From Acinetobacter sp. UBA3106 (GTDB lineage: Bacteria > Pseudomonadota > Gammaproteobacteria > Pseudomonadales > Moraxellaceae): 34,954 nt of DNA. This document shows, in pieces, positions 15,114 to 24,217 of the stretch; within the stretch, counting starts at the first letter, position 1; each line of letters opens with the position of its first letter. The notes under the pieces are model-generated. The model had not been told where the DNA came from. It saw only the letters and a program-made list of their open reading frames with translations, and ran no database searches. The translations under genes were made by a program, and so were the position numbers. The stretch is taken from the NCBI GenBank assembly GCA_002365595.1, contig DFAM01000013.1, forward strand, positions 896 through 35,849. Direction: 5' to 3'.

Positions 15114-16484
15114 CTAGTGAGGAATTTCTGCAAAATCAGTTTGACCTTTTTGAAGGGGTGCTTGATATTTGATTAAGAAAACACAGCATAATGCGATGAT
15201 TAACGGAATACCCAGCGCATAAAAGTAACCGCTTACGCCATAGCCAGTTAAAATAATTCCGCCAATGGCTGAACCAATAATTGCCCCCATTCGGCCCATC
15301 CCAATAGCCCAACCCGTCGCTGTTGCCCGAACTTGAGTTGGATATGCGGCAACCACCAAATAATTCAATGCCAGTTGCTGACCTCCAATCCCAAAGCCGG
15401 CCAAGGCAATCAGTGCAAAAATATAGCCCCATTGCTGAGTTTCGATGAGTAGTCCTAGCCCTATAACCACAGCCAATCCTGTGAACAGCATAAAAGTTAA
15501 TATTTTGGCTGTATTTAATTTGGGTAACCAATAAGCCAAAGGTATAGCAAAAACAATAAAGGCTGCATTCACCGTGACAGAAGCATACGGTGCTTGCTCT
15601 GGCGCCAGACCTGCCTGTTTTAAAATGGTAGGTAACCATGACAGCAACATGAACCAAGCGATCCAGTTAAAGAAATATGTTCCCCATACCCCAGCTGTAG
15701 TACGCGCTAATCCGTTTTGAAACAGGATACTTAACTTCGCTTTGTTTTGATCTGTCGGATTTGCTGTGATCAGATCTGCCTGTGTGAATGAAACCGTTTT
15801 AGGAGAAATTTTATTCAGGATTTTTTGTATAGCGGCAATATTTGAAGCACTATTTTTTTGTGCCATATATTCCAAGGATTCAGGTAAAACAAAATACAAT
15901 ACAATCAGTAAAACAAGGGGTAGCGCTCCCCCAATCATATAAATCCCCTGCCAGCCCACCAGAGGCAACATTTTTGCCGCCAGTAACCCACCAAACATTG
16001 CTCCTGCAGGCAAAGCCAATAAAACACCTGTAGTGACTGTGCCTTTAAAGCGTTGGGGTGAATATTCCGCCGCAAGAGCCAACAATACGGGGGTTGCCCC
16101 TCCCATACCTAAACCGGCAATTACTCTTAATATAAATATTTGTTCAATATTGCTGACAAAAGCTGTAAAAAGCGTAGCAGTAGAAAAAATGGCTGTGCAA
16201 AACAGTAATGTTTTTCTGCGCCCCAGTTTATCGCCCAATAATCCTAACAGCATGGCACCGACTGTCATTCCAACAATTCCAGCGGTTAGAATGGGCGCCA
16301 ATGCACCCGGTTGTAAATTAAAATGCGCTAATAAGGCAGGTGCTGTAAATGCGATCGCCTGTGTATCAAAACCATCAAATAAAGCAATGGTGAAACAGAG
16401 TAAAATGACCATCCATTGATAAGATGATATTTTCTGGTCTATCACCTCTTTGATTAATGACTTTCTTGCTTGAACCTTCTCCAT
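15114..16484 (-). CDS. MFS transporter, aromatic acid:H+ symporter type
   Basis: A 456-residue, 12-helix major-facilitator protein. Helix 1 carries FDGFDTQAIAFTAPAL, the Asp-rich motif typical of the AAHS (PcaK/BenK) family, and the loop between helices 2 and 3 has GDKLGRRKT. A second copy-like motif appears in the middle as RATATGWAIGMGRMGAI near residues 385-400. AAHS members import aromatic acids such as 4-hydroxybenzoate, benzoate or vanillate with protons. ATG 16484 has AGGAAG six bases upstream. The neighbouring Rieske oxygenase points to joint uptake and breakdown of one aromatic compound, though the genes are convergent and so are controlled separately. Other MFS substrates cannot be excluded. 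Confidence 0.85.
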   Translation of the reverse strand: MEKVQARKSLIKEVIDQKISSYQWMVILLCFTIALFDGFDTQAIAFTAPALLAHFNLQPGALAPILTAGIVGMTVGAMLLGLLGDKLGRRKTLLFCTAIFSTATLFTAFVSNIEQIFILRVIAGLGMGGATPVLLALAAEYSPQRFKGTVTTGVLLALPAGAMFGGLLAAKMLPLVGWQGIYMIGGALPLVLLIVLYFVLPESLEYMAQKNSASNIAAIQKILNKISPKTVSFTQADLITANPTDQNKAKLSILFQNGLARTTAGVWGTYFFNWIAWFMLLSWLPTILKQAGLAPEQAPYASVTVNAAFIVFAIPLAYWLPKLNTAKILTFMLFTGLAVVIGLGLLIETQQWGYIFALIALAGFGIGGQQLALNYLVVAAYPTQVRATATGWAIGMGRMGAIIGSAIGGIILTGYGVSGYFYALGIPLIIALCCVFLIKYQAPLQKGQTDFAEIPH

Positions 16485-16606
16485 GTTTCACTTCCTTTTT
16501 TCCTTTATATTCCCTACTTTAGAAACTGACGATAAGAAGATCAAAGACCAAAAAGGTATGTATTTATGCATTGATCGTATATTTCATTTCCTGTTTTTTA
16601 AATATA

Positions 16607-16636
16607 AAAAAAGGAGATCAAATGATCTCCTTTTTT
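16607..16636 (-). terminator. Terminator of dat-ddc
   Basis: A stem of A6-GGAGATC / GATCTCC-T6 around an AAAT loop, 17 bp past the ddc stop, with a T7 run on the minus strand. Confidence 0.85.
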
Positions 16637-16652
16637 CTACCCATTCAATCGA

Positions 16653-18185
16653 TTAATCAATTGCAGGAGTATATGTACCATCCGCGATTGGACCTTTAAT
16701 ACGATCAGCTTCTGCAAGCACTAAACCTAACAGATTTTTCACGTTCTCAAGAGTCACTACCGGGCTTAAAGTAGTCATCTTCAAGGATTGATTTTGGCCT
16801 ACTTTAGTGACACCAATATTCGCTTCACCACGGGCAAACAGTTCATCGGCAACGTTCTGGTTCAGTGTATCTAACAATTCTGCCGGATAATCTGCAGGAA
16901 CCACACGGAACAATACCGATGCAAATTGAGGTTCAACCAGAAGCTCTAAACCATCAGTTGCCTTGATGTAGTCAGCCACTTCACGTGTCAACTTCACACC
17001 ATGGTCGATCATTGAACCATACAGCTCTTCACCTAGCGCTTCTACGGTCATCCACAATTTCAATGCGTCGAAACGACGCGTGGTTTGTAATGACTTGGAC
17101 ACCAGGTTCGGTACACCATGTTCTTCATCATAAGCAGAGTTAAGGTACTCAGCTTCATAATGCATGAAACGGTAGTTCGCTTCATCTTTCAACAAGAATG
17201 CGCCACACGAAATGGTTTGGAAATAATGCTTATGGAAATCCAGTGTGATTGAATCAGACAACTCGATGCCATCCAGCATTGAACGATATTCATTCGACAG
17301 AATCAGCGCACCACCCCATGCTGCGTCGATGTGCATCCACGCGCCATATTTGTTGGTGATTTCACGGATTTCTTTCAATGGATCAATCGCACCGGCATCG
17401 GTAGTCCCTGCAGTTGCAACCACACATGCCACGATCTTGCCTTCAGCCTGAAGATGCGCCATGGTTTTTTCCAGAGCATCAACATCCATCTGCGCATTTT
17501 CATTCACAGGAACAGTCACAACAGACTGGAAGCCCATGCCCATCATTGCCATGTTCTTTTGCACAGAGAAGTGCGCATTTTCAGAACAGATGACTTTGAC
17601 ATTACGCATTGCGTCGCCTGGAATACCATCGCGCTGAACAGACCACGGATTACCGTTTTCATCTTTCCAGTTTTTCGAGATGCAAGCATCACGCGCAAGC
17701 AACACACCCATCAAGTTAGACTGGGTACCGCCAGAGGTGAATACACCTGCCTGACCTGAACCGTAGCCTACTTTTTGACGTAGCCAGTCAATCAACTGTA
17801 CTTCCATCAATGAACCGGCCGGGCTTTGATCCCATGAGTCCATAGACTGGTTGGTTGCGTTAATCAATACTTCTGCAATTTGGCTTGCCACCATAGTTGG
17901 ACAATGCAAATGTGCAAGTGAATGTGGATGGTGTACTTTCAAGCTTTTATTTAAGAAAAGCTCAACCATACGCTCAAGTGATTTGTGCAAACCCATACCT
18001 TCTTTTGAAGGATGAAATGCAATCGCACTGCGTAGCTCTTTAATGCTACCGCCAGTGTACATTTTGTCGTTTTGCAACCATGCAGAAACGGCTTTTACCG
18101 CTTCGTCCATTGCTGACTGATAGTCAGCAATGGATTGTGCATCATTGCAGAATAACGCTTTACGGTGTTCTGCAAAATCTACCAT
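16653..18185 (-). CDS. ddc: L-2,4-diaminobutyrate decarboxylase
   Basis: A 510-residue PLP enzyme of the group II decarboxylases. It converts L-2,4-diaminobutyrate to 1,3-diaminopropane. The PLP lysine is Lys319 in LDFHKHYFQ; Asp287 in HIDAAWGG binds the pyridine nitrogen; His206 in SENAHFSVQK stacks on the ring; the SGGTQSN segment (151-157) binds the phosphate. Acinetobacter baumannii is the species in which this enzyme and its gene pair were first characterised. The start ATG 18185 lies three bases after the dat stop, so the two are in one operon, in the order dat-ddc. Related glutamate or tyrosine decarboxylases are alternatives, but the pairing with dat settles it. Confidence 0.95.
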   Translation of the reverse strand: MVDFAEHRKALFCNDAQSIADYQSAMDEAVKAVSAWLQNDKMYTGGSIKELRSAIAFHPSKEGMGLHKSLERMVELFLNKSLKVHHPHSLAHLHCPTMVASQIAEVLINATNQSMDSWDQSPAGSLMEVQLIDWLRQKVGYGSGQAGVFTSGGTQSNLMGVLLARDACISKNWKDENGNPWSVQRDGIPGDAMRNVKVICSENAHFSVQKNMAMMGMGFQSVVTVPVNENAQMDVDALEKTMAHLQAEGKIVACVVATAGTTDAGAIDPLKEIREITNKYGAWMHIDAAWGGALILSNEYRSMLDGIELSDSITLDFHKHYFQTISCGAFLLKDEANYRFMHYEAEYLNSAYDEEHGVPNLVSKSLQTTRRFDALKLWMTVEALGEELYGSMIDHGVKLTREVADYIKATDGLELLVEPQFASVLFRVVPADYPAELLDTLNQNVADELFARGEANIGVTKVGQNQSLKMTTLSPVVTLENVKNLLGLVLAEADRIKGPIADGTYTPAID

Positions 18186-18188
18186 GAA

Positions 18189-19562
18189 TTACGCGCCTCG
18201 AGTGGCAACAAGTGCTTCAGCAAGTGCTTTTTTGAAGCGAACAATAACTTCTTCACATTCAGCCTGATTGATAATCAGCGGGCAAAGTAAACGAATTACT
18301 GTACCGTTACGGCCACCTTTCTCTAACAATAGTTTGTTATCGAAACACGCCGCTTGAATCGCAGCAGCCAATTGACCATCACCTGGCAATGAACCCATAT
18401 GATCAGCAGGTTTGCGCTCATCTACGATTTCAACACCAATCATCAAGCCACGGCCACGTACGTTACCGATACATGGGAATTCAACCGCTAATTTTTTCAA
18501 TTCAGCTTGTAGGAAGTCACCACGCTCTTGCGCGTTTTGTGCAAGATTTTGTTCTTTGATGGTTTTGATCGTTGCAAGACCCGTACCCATTGCCAATTGG
18601 TTACCACGGAAAGTACCGGTGTGACCTGCTGGCTGCCAGGCATCAAACTTACGCTTAATACCAAGTACTGCAAGTGGCAAGCTACCGCCCACTGCTTTAG
18701 ACATCACCACAACATCAGGCTCAATACCCGCATGTTCAAAGGCAAACATTTTACCTGAACGTGCAAAGCCTGCCTGAACTTCGTCAAGAATCAACACGAT
18801 GTTGTGCTTTTCAGTCACTTCACGGATTTTTTGCAACCATTTCACAGGTGCAGTCACCACACCGCCTTCACCTTGAATTGCTTCAAGAATCACAGCTGCT
18901 GGCTTGGTAACACCACTTTCGACATCTTCAATGAAGTTTTCGAAATAATAAGTCAAGGCATCAACACCCGCTTCACCACCAATGCCTAACGGACAACGGT
19001 ATTCATGCGGATATGGCATAAACTGTACGCCTGGCATTAAGCCATTCACTGAATTCTTCGCCGACAGGTTACCTGTCATTGCCAAAGAACCGTGAGTCAT
19101 ACCGTGATAGCCACCTGAGAAGCTGATCACAGAACTACGACCGGTATAGGTTTTTGCCAATTTAATCGCTGCTTCTGTACCGTCTGCACCAGACGGACCA
19201 CAGAACTGTAGGCAATACTCTTCCTTCCCGCCAGGGAGCTGTTCAAGTAATGCTTCAGTAAATGCATCTTTTAAAGGTGTCGTTAAATCTAAAGTATGTA
19301 ATGGAAGACCGCTTGCAAGCGTATCTTGGATACTTTGAATTACCGCAGGATGATTATGGCCTAAAGCCAATGTTCCTGCCCCAGCTAAACAATCGAGGTA
19401 CTCTGTACCTTCAACATCAGTAACCCAACAACCTAAGGCTTTTGCTATCGCTAACGGCAATTTACGTGGATAGCTACGAACATTGGATTCCATCTGGCTT
19501 TGGCGAGTCAAATAGTATTCGTTAGTAGACTTAGTGGCAGGATTTACAGAAGAAACGCTCAT
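18189..19562 (-). CDS. dat: L-2,4-diaminobutyrate:2-oxoglutarate 4-aminotransferase
   Basis: A 457-residue class III aminotransferase. It makes L-2,4-diaminobutyrate from aspartate 4-semialdehyde and glutamate, feeding Ddc. Features seen are CGPSGADGTEAAIKLA (121-136, PLP phosphate), SFSGGYHGMTHG (148-158), Asp260 in LILDEVQAGFARSGK, and the PLP lysine Lys289 in VVMSKAVGGSLP. The same fold serves ectoine synthesis (EctB) and siderophore routes, but the following ddc gene, the A. baumannii precedent and the lack of ectA/C indicate diaminopropane formation. 1,3-diaminopropane and its derivatives act as the main polyamines in Acinetobacter. The ribosome-binding site is weak (GAGATGG). No specific regulator site was seen upstream. 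Confidence 0.95.
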   Translation of the reverse strand: MSVSSVNPATKSTNEYYLTRQSQMESNVRSYPRKLPLAIAKALGCWVTDVEGTEYLDCLAGAGTLALGHNHPAVIQSIQDTLASGLPLHTLDLTTPLKDAFTEALLEQLPGGKEEYCLQFCGPSGADGTEAAIKLAKTYTGRSSVISFSGGYHGMTHGSLAMTGNLSAKNSVNGLMPGVQFMPYPHEYRCPLGIGGEAGVDALTYYFENFIEDVESGVTKPAAVILEAIQGEGGVVTAPVKWLQKIREVTEKHNIVLILDEVQAGFARSGKMFAFEHAGIEPDVVVMSKAVGGSLPLAVLGIKRKFDAWQPAGHTGTFRGNQLAMGTGLATIKTIKEQNLAQNAQERGDFLQAELKKLAVEFPCIGNVRGRGLMIGVEIVDERKPADHMGSLPGDGQLAAAIQAACFDNKLLLEKGGRNGTVIRLLCPLIINQAECEEVIVRFKKALAEALVATRGA

Positions 19563-20039
19563 ATCGAATTACCATCTCTGATATGGGTTGAAAGAAATAA
19601 GTCGGGTGACTTGCGGTCCTTTGACTCGGTGCTTTATAGAATCTAGTTTGATGACTTGATTTATACATCATAACTAAACGGCGGATGATACAGAATTTTT
19701 CAATAAAATAAACAAGTTTTATGACTTTATCTGCCCAAAACCGATCGAAAAAATATATCAAGCCAAATCTTAGATTTAATTATCATCTTACAGTGTGACA
19801 GACTAAAGAAAACCTTATTTTTATACTTTTTTTATGCAAAAGATTGGATTAACGTAATTGCTTGAACAAAAATACTTTAAGTATTTAATTTTCAACTATT
19901 TTATTTACAAGTAATTTTTTGAAAGTAAAATAAAATCACTTACAATCTTGACACAAAGTCTACAAAAAATACTCATGAAGTAGCGATAACATGCATACTA
20001 AAAGTTGAACCTTTATTTACAAAAAAACAGGTAAAAATA
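19563..20039. other. Divergent intergenic region between dat and the SIMPL gene
   Basis: 477 bp, very AT-rich, with no gene. An open frame on the minus strand at 19531-19761 overlaps the dat start and looks incidental. -10-like TATAAA hexamers exist on the minus strand upstream of dat, but none has a convincing -35, so I do not call a promoter. Confidence 0.4.
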
Positions 20040-20744
20040 ATGCGATATTTAACCCTCTCCTCTCTGGTAATTGCGAGCATACTTTCAACCACTGCTTTTG
20101 CCCAGCAAACAGAACAGCTGAACTATAATTTAGTCAATGTACAGGCCGAAGCCACTCGCCAGATTTCCAATGATGAAATGCATGCGGTTTTATATATTGA
20201 AAGAAGCAAGAAACAGCCAGCCGAACTTTCTGCACTTATCACACAATTAATGAACCAAGCCATAGCAGCGGCGAAAAAATATCCGCAAGTGAAAGTCGAA
20301 ACCGGTGCGCAAAGCACCTATCCTGTATATGACAATGACAGCCAGAAATTAAAAGAATGGCGTGGCCGGGCAGAAATTCGTCTAAAAAGTACCGATTTTA
20401 AAGCTGTCAGCCAGTTGATCAGCGAATTACAGCAAAACTTCCAGACCGAGTCGATCAACTTTACTGTTTCCGATACACAACGCAAAAAAGTAGAAAATGA
20501 ATTGATGGTGGAAGCATCGAAAAACTTCCAGCAACGTGCCCAACTGCTCAGTCAGGCCTGGAGTAAAACGGGTTATAACCTGGTAAATCTGAACCTGAAT
20601 ACCAATAATAACTATCCACAACCGGTGATGATGCGCGCCAATATGGCTAAATTTTCAGGTGCCGAAGCGGCTGATGCTCAAAATGTTGAGGCAGGTGAAT
20701 CGAAAATTACTGTCAATGCCAATGGTTCAATTCAGTTTAAGTAA
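20040..20744 (+). CDS. Periplasmic SIMPL (DUF541) domain protein
   Basis: A 234-residue secreted protein of the SIMPL/DUF541 family. A signal peptide occupies residues 1-21 (LTLSSLVIASILSTTAFA, cleaved before QQTEQ). The SIMPL core from about 28 to 230 shows the expected pattern: a beta-rich start with AEATRQISNDEMHAVLYI, a helix (LNQAIAAAKK region), the GRAEIRLKSTDF strand, and a final ITVNANGSIQFK strand. Family members are linked to oxidative-stress defence (E. coli YggE) and to outer-surface processes, but the molecular role is not known. ATG 20040 has AGG eight bases upstream. It is transcribed alone and ends at a clear terminator. Confidence 0.85.
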   Translation: MRYLTLSSLVIASILSTTAFAQQTEQLNYNLVNVQAEATRQISNDEMHAVLYIERSKKQPAELSALITQLMNQAIAAAKKYPQVKVETGAQSTYPVYDNDSQKLKEWRGRAEIRLKSTDFKAVSQLISELQQNFQTESINFTVSDTQRKKVENELMVEASKNFQQRAQLLSQAWSKTGYNLVNLNLNTNNNYPQPVMMRANMAKFSGAEAADAQNVEAGESKITVNANGSIQFK

Positions 20745-20760
20745 AGAATCAAGATTCAAT

Positions 20761-20786
20761 AAAAACCGTGTAAATACACGGTTTTT
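20761..20786 (+). terminator. Terminator of the SIMPL gene
   Basis: An 11-bp stem (A5-CCGTGT / ACACGG-T5) with an AAAT loop, 17 bp after the stop, followed by a further T. Confidence 0.88.
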
Positions 20787-20901
20787 TAATGCGCTCCATA
20801 AGGTATTTACCACAATATAGTGACAATCCTGTCAAGAACTTTAGGGGATTTTTCCTGTAAAATTATCATATTCCACTGCTTCTTATTCTCTTAGATCTTC
20901 C

Positions 20902-21498
20902 ATGTCCATTGAAAGTTTAAATCTTGATTTGTTTAGCATGCTTAATGTGCCTGAACACGCTGCTCCTGTAATGATGCATTACGCCACTTTCGTCGCCCAT
21001 GATTTAGTTTATGTCCTGGTTGCTAGCTTTGCCTTGTTCTGGTTTTATGGGAGTAATAGTTCAAAGGTCCTGATTCTAAAAGCCTTCGTATTTTGTTGCA
21101 TAGCCCTTTCAATCAGTGAATTAGCCTCTTATCTGTTCAATACCCCACGTCCTTTCGTGATGCAGGTCGGTCATACTTTGATTGCCCATGAAGCAACAGG
21201 CTCATTTCCCAGCAATCATATGACTATTTTTAGCAGTATTGCCTTTGCTTATTATTTTTCGGCACGACGGGATATTGGCAGGTTTTTGCTCGCAGTTGCT
21301 TGGTTGGTGGCTTGGTCAAGAGTCTATGTCGGTGTGCATTTCCCGATTGATATGCTGGGTGCCTTTATTTTGTCGTGGGCTGTGAATCTTGCCGGTTTAA
21401 AATTATGGAATCACTATCAGGTAAAACTGATGTCTTGGGTCATGTGCATCTATGAAAAATTATTTAGCCCGTTGATTCAACGCGGTTTAATTAAATAA
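20902..21498 (+). CDS. PAP2-family phosphatase, possibly undecaprenyl-diphosphatase
   Basis: A 198-residue membrane phosphatase with about five helices. The PAP2 signature motifs are present: NTPRPF near residues 80-85 (first motif, with a degenerate lysine position), GSFPSNHM at 98-105 with the catalytic His105 position, and SRVYVGVHFPIDMLGA at about 138-153 with the catalytic nucleophile His. In the BcrC/YbjG branch, such enzymes dephosphorylate undecaprenyl diphosphate on the periplasmic face to recycle the lipid carrier for peptidoglycan. The size and motif spacing fit BcrC, but a phosphatidic-acid-type phosphatase cannot be excluded. No strong ribosome-binding site precedes ATG 20902. 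Confidence 0.8.
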   Translation: MSIESLNLDLFSMLNVPEHAAPVMMHYATFVAHDLVYVLVASFALFWFYGSNSSKVLILKAFVFCCIALSISELASYLFNTPRPFVMQVGHTLIAHEATGSFPSNHMTIFSSIAFAYYFSARRDIGRFLLAVAWLVAWSRVYVGVHFPIDMLGAFILSWAVNLAGLKLWNHYQVKLMSWVMCIYEKLFSPLIQRGLIK

Positions 21499-21517
21499 TC
21501 AGTGAAAAGATATATAA

Positions 21518-21543
21518 AAAATCCCGCTCTAAAGCGGGATTTT
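21518..21543. terminator. Bidirectional terminator between the PAP2 gene and proB
   Basis: An 11-bp stem (AAAATCCCGCT / AGCGGGATTTT) with a CTAA loop between two convergent genes, with A and T tracts on both sides, so it can serve both strands. Confidence 0.85.
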
Positions 21544-21562
21544 CAAGCTATAAACTATGCTA

Positions 21563-22696
21563 TTAGTAAATCGCCATATGATTGCGATGAATCATCTCAA
21601 GCGAACGTGCTTCACCTAACACCTGATGCACTTTATCTGAAGATAAACCCTTCACAATTTCAGCCGAACGCGAACTAAAATTAACACGACCCACAGCAAT
21701 ACGCCCACCATGTGAATCAACACACTCCACCACATCACCACGCTCAAAGTGACCTTCCACAGCTTTCACCCCTACAGGTAACAGACTGCGGTGGTTTTCT
21801 TTAATCGCTTTGACTGCACCATCATCCAGAACCAGACGACCTGCCGTTTGTAAATGTGCCGCCAACCATTGCTGATGCGCGGTAATGCGGTCATTGTCAG
21901 TAATAAACAGGGTTCCCAACAGTTCACCAGACATTAAGCGCGCCAGAACATTATCACTTTCACCGCTGGCAATTAATGTTGGACAACCCGATTTTGCCGC
22001 CAGACGTGCAGCACGAACTTTGGTCAGCATGCCGCCACGACCAAATTTACCGCCACCACCTGCCATATCAAACAGGCTTTCATCCAGAGCACGCACGGTA
22101 TGGAACAGCTTGGCATTCGGATTAGAACGCGGATCGGAGTCAAACATGCCTTGCTGATCGGTCAGGATAATCAACAAATCGGCATGCACCTGACCTGCCA
22201 CCATCGCAGCCAAGGTATCGTTATCACCGAAGCGGATTTCATCGGTCGATACCGTGTCATTTTCATTGATCACAGGTACTACATGCCAGTCAATCAGATT
22301 CTGTAAGGCATCACATGAATTAAGATAACGACGACGGTCTGCCAGGTCATCATGAGTCAATAAAACCTGAGCCGTTTGAATGGAATGATTTTCCAATACA
22401 CTTGACCAGGTCTGAATCAGTCCCATTTGACCAATGGCAGCACAGGCCTGAAGACTGGGTAGATCGGTGGGTCGATTCTCAAGTTTCATCCGAACCATAC
22501 CTTCAGCCACAGCACCGGAAGACACCAGAATAATCTCATGTCCTGCATTGTGCAGATCTGCAATCTGTTTCGCCCAATGCGAAATTGCATCCAGATCTAA
22601 CCCTGTTCCGTTTGCTGTGAGTAAAGATGATCCGATTTTAACAACGATTCGTTTACAAGCCTTGAGCTGACGTTGCCCATCTACCACTTCTATCAT
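21563..22696 (-). CDS. proB: Glutamate 5-kinase ProB
   Basis: A 377-residue glutamate 5-kinase, the first step of proline synthesis. The amino-acid-kinase domain (about 15-260) shows VVKIGSSLL (20-28), ILVSSGAVAEG (55-65), the NENDTVSTDEIRFGDNDTLAA block (143-163) binding ATP and glutamate, and GGKFGRGGMLTKVRAARLA. A C-terminal PUA domain (about 285-370) follows, as in E. coli ProB (367). ATG 22696 has a good GAGGA site. It lies 29 bp after obgE and is probably cotranscribed with it, an arrangement common in this group. Proline feedback inhibition is expected from the family. Confidence 0.95.
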   Translation of the reverse strand: MIEVVDGQRQLKACKRIVVKIGSSLLTANGTGLDLDAISHWAKQIADLHNAGHEIILVSSGAVAEGMVRMKLENRPTDLPSLQACAAIGQMGLIQTWSSVLENHSIQTAQVLLTHDDLADRRRYLNSCDALQNLIDWHVVPVINENDTVSTDEIRFGDNDTLAAMVAGQVHADLLIILTDQQGMFDSDPRSNPNAKLFHTVRALDESLFDMAGGGGKFGRGGMLTKVRAARLAAKSGCPTLIASGESDNVLARLMSGELLGTLFITDNDRITAHQQWLAAHLQTAGRLVLDDGAVKAIKENHRSLLPVGVKAVEGHFERGDVVECVDSHGGRIAVGRVNFSSRSAEIVKGLSSDKVHQVLGEARSLEMIHRNHMAIY

Positions 22697-22725
22697 CTTG
22701 TCCTCAGTTACTCATATTGCAGAGC

Positions 22726-23940
22726 TTAACGTACGTAGTACACTTCCATTTCGCCATCATCACCGTCTTCATCATCATCGTCATCACCCAAAATACCGGC
22801 AAGACGTTGCTGACGACGCATCTCGCGATACGCTTCTTTCGCTGCGATGGTTTGTTCACGTGTTTCAGCTTCAAGCTGGTCACGGAATGCTTTTACTTGT
22901 GCTGCGTATTCTGGATCTTCCGCTTCGAGTTCACGTTGTTTCTCGATTTCATCCATCAGGTAATACACAACTTCTTTAGTCCCTTCAGACATAAGACCTG
23001 AAGTTTTGAATACCGGACCATTCCACTGCATTTCTTCAAGAAGATGCTTACACCATTCTTCACGCGTATCTTCGTCCAGCTGGTCGACCTTGTTCAGTAC
23101 CAATACCACTGGCAATTTAGAAAGTGTTGGGGAGAATTTTTTCAACTCATTCAAAATTGCTTTGGCATTGTGTACCGGATCTGAACCGTCAATCGGTTGT
23201 ACATCGACAATGTGTAACAAAATACGGGTACGTGCCAAATGTTTCAGGAAACGGATACCTAAACCCGCACCTTCAGATGCACCTTCAATCAGTCCAGGAA
23301 TATCAGCCATGACGAATGAACGATGGCTATCAGCATCCACCACACCCAGGTTAGGCACCATGGTGGTAAACGGATAATCTGCAACTTTCGGTTTTGCGGC
23401 AGAAACTGCACGAATAAAGGTAGATTTACCTGCGTTAGGCATACCTAACAAGCCAACATCCGCCAATACTTTAAGTTCTAAACGCACTTCACGGTATTCA
23501 CCTTTGGCGCCGTGGGTACATTTACGCGGTGAACGGTTAGTCGAAGATTTGAAGTGAGTATTCCCCAAACCGCCTTCACCACCTGCTGCCACCATTACAC
23601 GCTGACCATTAGAAACCAAGTCACCGATAATATCACCAGACTCAGTATCTACGATGGTTGTTCCGACTGGAACCAATAATACGGTATCTTCACCGCCACG
23701 GCCTGCACAGTTTGCACCGCGACCATTTTTTGCACGTTCTGCACGGAATCTACGTGTATAACGATAATCTACTAGGGTGCTGGTATTATCGTCGGCTTGA
23801 ATATAAATGCTGCCGCCACGACCACCATCACCACCATCTGGACCACCAAAGGGTACGAACTTTTCACGGCGAAAACTGGCTACGCCATTGCCACCGTCGC
23901 CAGCCTCTACGGTAATGACTGCTTCATCAACAAAGCGCAT
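22726..23940 (-). CDS. obgE: Obg-family GTPase ObgE (CgtA)
   Basis: A 404-residue essential GTPase involved in 50S ribosome assembly and growth control. The Gly-rich Obg fold fills residues 1-158 (AGDGGNGVASFRREKF, GGPDGGDGGRGG). The G domain has G1 GMPNAGKST (166-174), G2 around YPFTTMVPNLG (189-199), G3 DIPGLIEGA (213-221) and G4 NKVD (283-286). The C-terminal tail from about 385 is a run of Asp/Glu, a known feature of gammaproteobacterial ObgE. Start ATG 23940 has AGAGGA upstream. It heads an obgE-proB unit; rpmA-rplU, often just upstream of obg, are not here. Confidence 0.97.
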   Translation of the reverse strand: MRFVDEAVITVEAGDGGNGVASFRREKFVPFGGPDGGDGGRGGSIYIQADDNTSTLVDYRYTRRFRAERAKNGRGANCAGRGGEDTVLLVPVGTTIVDTESGDIIGDLVSNGQRVMVAAGGEGGLGNTHFKSSTNRSPRKCTHGAKGEYREVRLELKVLADVGLLGMPNAGKSTFIRAVSAAKPKVADYPFTTMVPNLGVVDADSHRSFVMADIPGLIEGASEGAGLGIRFLKHLARTRILLHIVDVQPIDGSDPVHNAKAILNELKKFSPTLSKLPVVLVLNKVDQLDEDTREEWCKHLLEEMQWNGPVFKTSGLMSEGTKEVVYYLMDEIEKQRELEAEDPEYAAQVKAFRDQLEAETREQTIAAKEAYREMRRQQRLAGILGDDDDDEDGDDGEMEVYYVR

Positions 23941-24092
23941 GCTGCCAATCCTCTAAAAACTTTAAAACCCCATATTCTGCCATATTTTAAAGAATTTCTC
24001 GAATAGTATTATTCAGCAACACTATAAATTTCATTTAGCGTGTTATTTTTGGCTAAGAAGAATTTAGTCTATTGATAAAATCCAGGATCCTT

Positions 24093-24117
24093 CTGCTGTT
24101 ATAAAATTAACAGGCAG
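24093..24117. other. Small hairpin between hxlR-type gene and obgE
   Basis: CTGCTGTTA and TAACAGGCAG pair with one bulged base around a TAAAAT loop. No T run follows on either strand, so it is not a typical intrinsic terminator. It may help end the HxlR-gene transcript, or belong to the obgE leader. Confidence 0.35.
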
Positions 24118-24217
24118 CTATTCATAAAAACTTATAAAACTTATTGAGAGATCATTTAAGTAAAATACTCAACCCACCCATTTTATCTTCGTTCTGCTAA
24201 CCAAGACTCTGTTTAAC

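Noticed and set aside
16653..19562. Ectoine or siderophore synthesis cluster
   Set aside because: The dat-type aminotransferase is followed by the decarboxylase and a terminator; no ectA, ectC or siderophore synthetase genes are present.
19531..19761. 76-codon frame on the minus strand upstream of dat
   Set aside because: It overlaps the dat start in another frame, has an unlikely composition and lacks a ribosome-binding site.
22698..23001. His-rich open frames on the plus strand opposite the end of obgE
   Set aside because: The His runs are the antisense reading of the Asp-rich ObgE tail (GAT/GAC codons), a known artefact.
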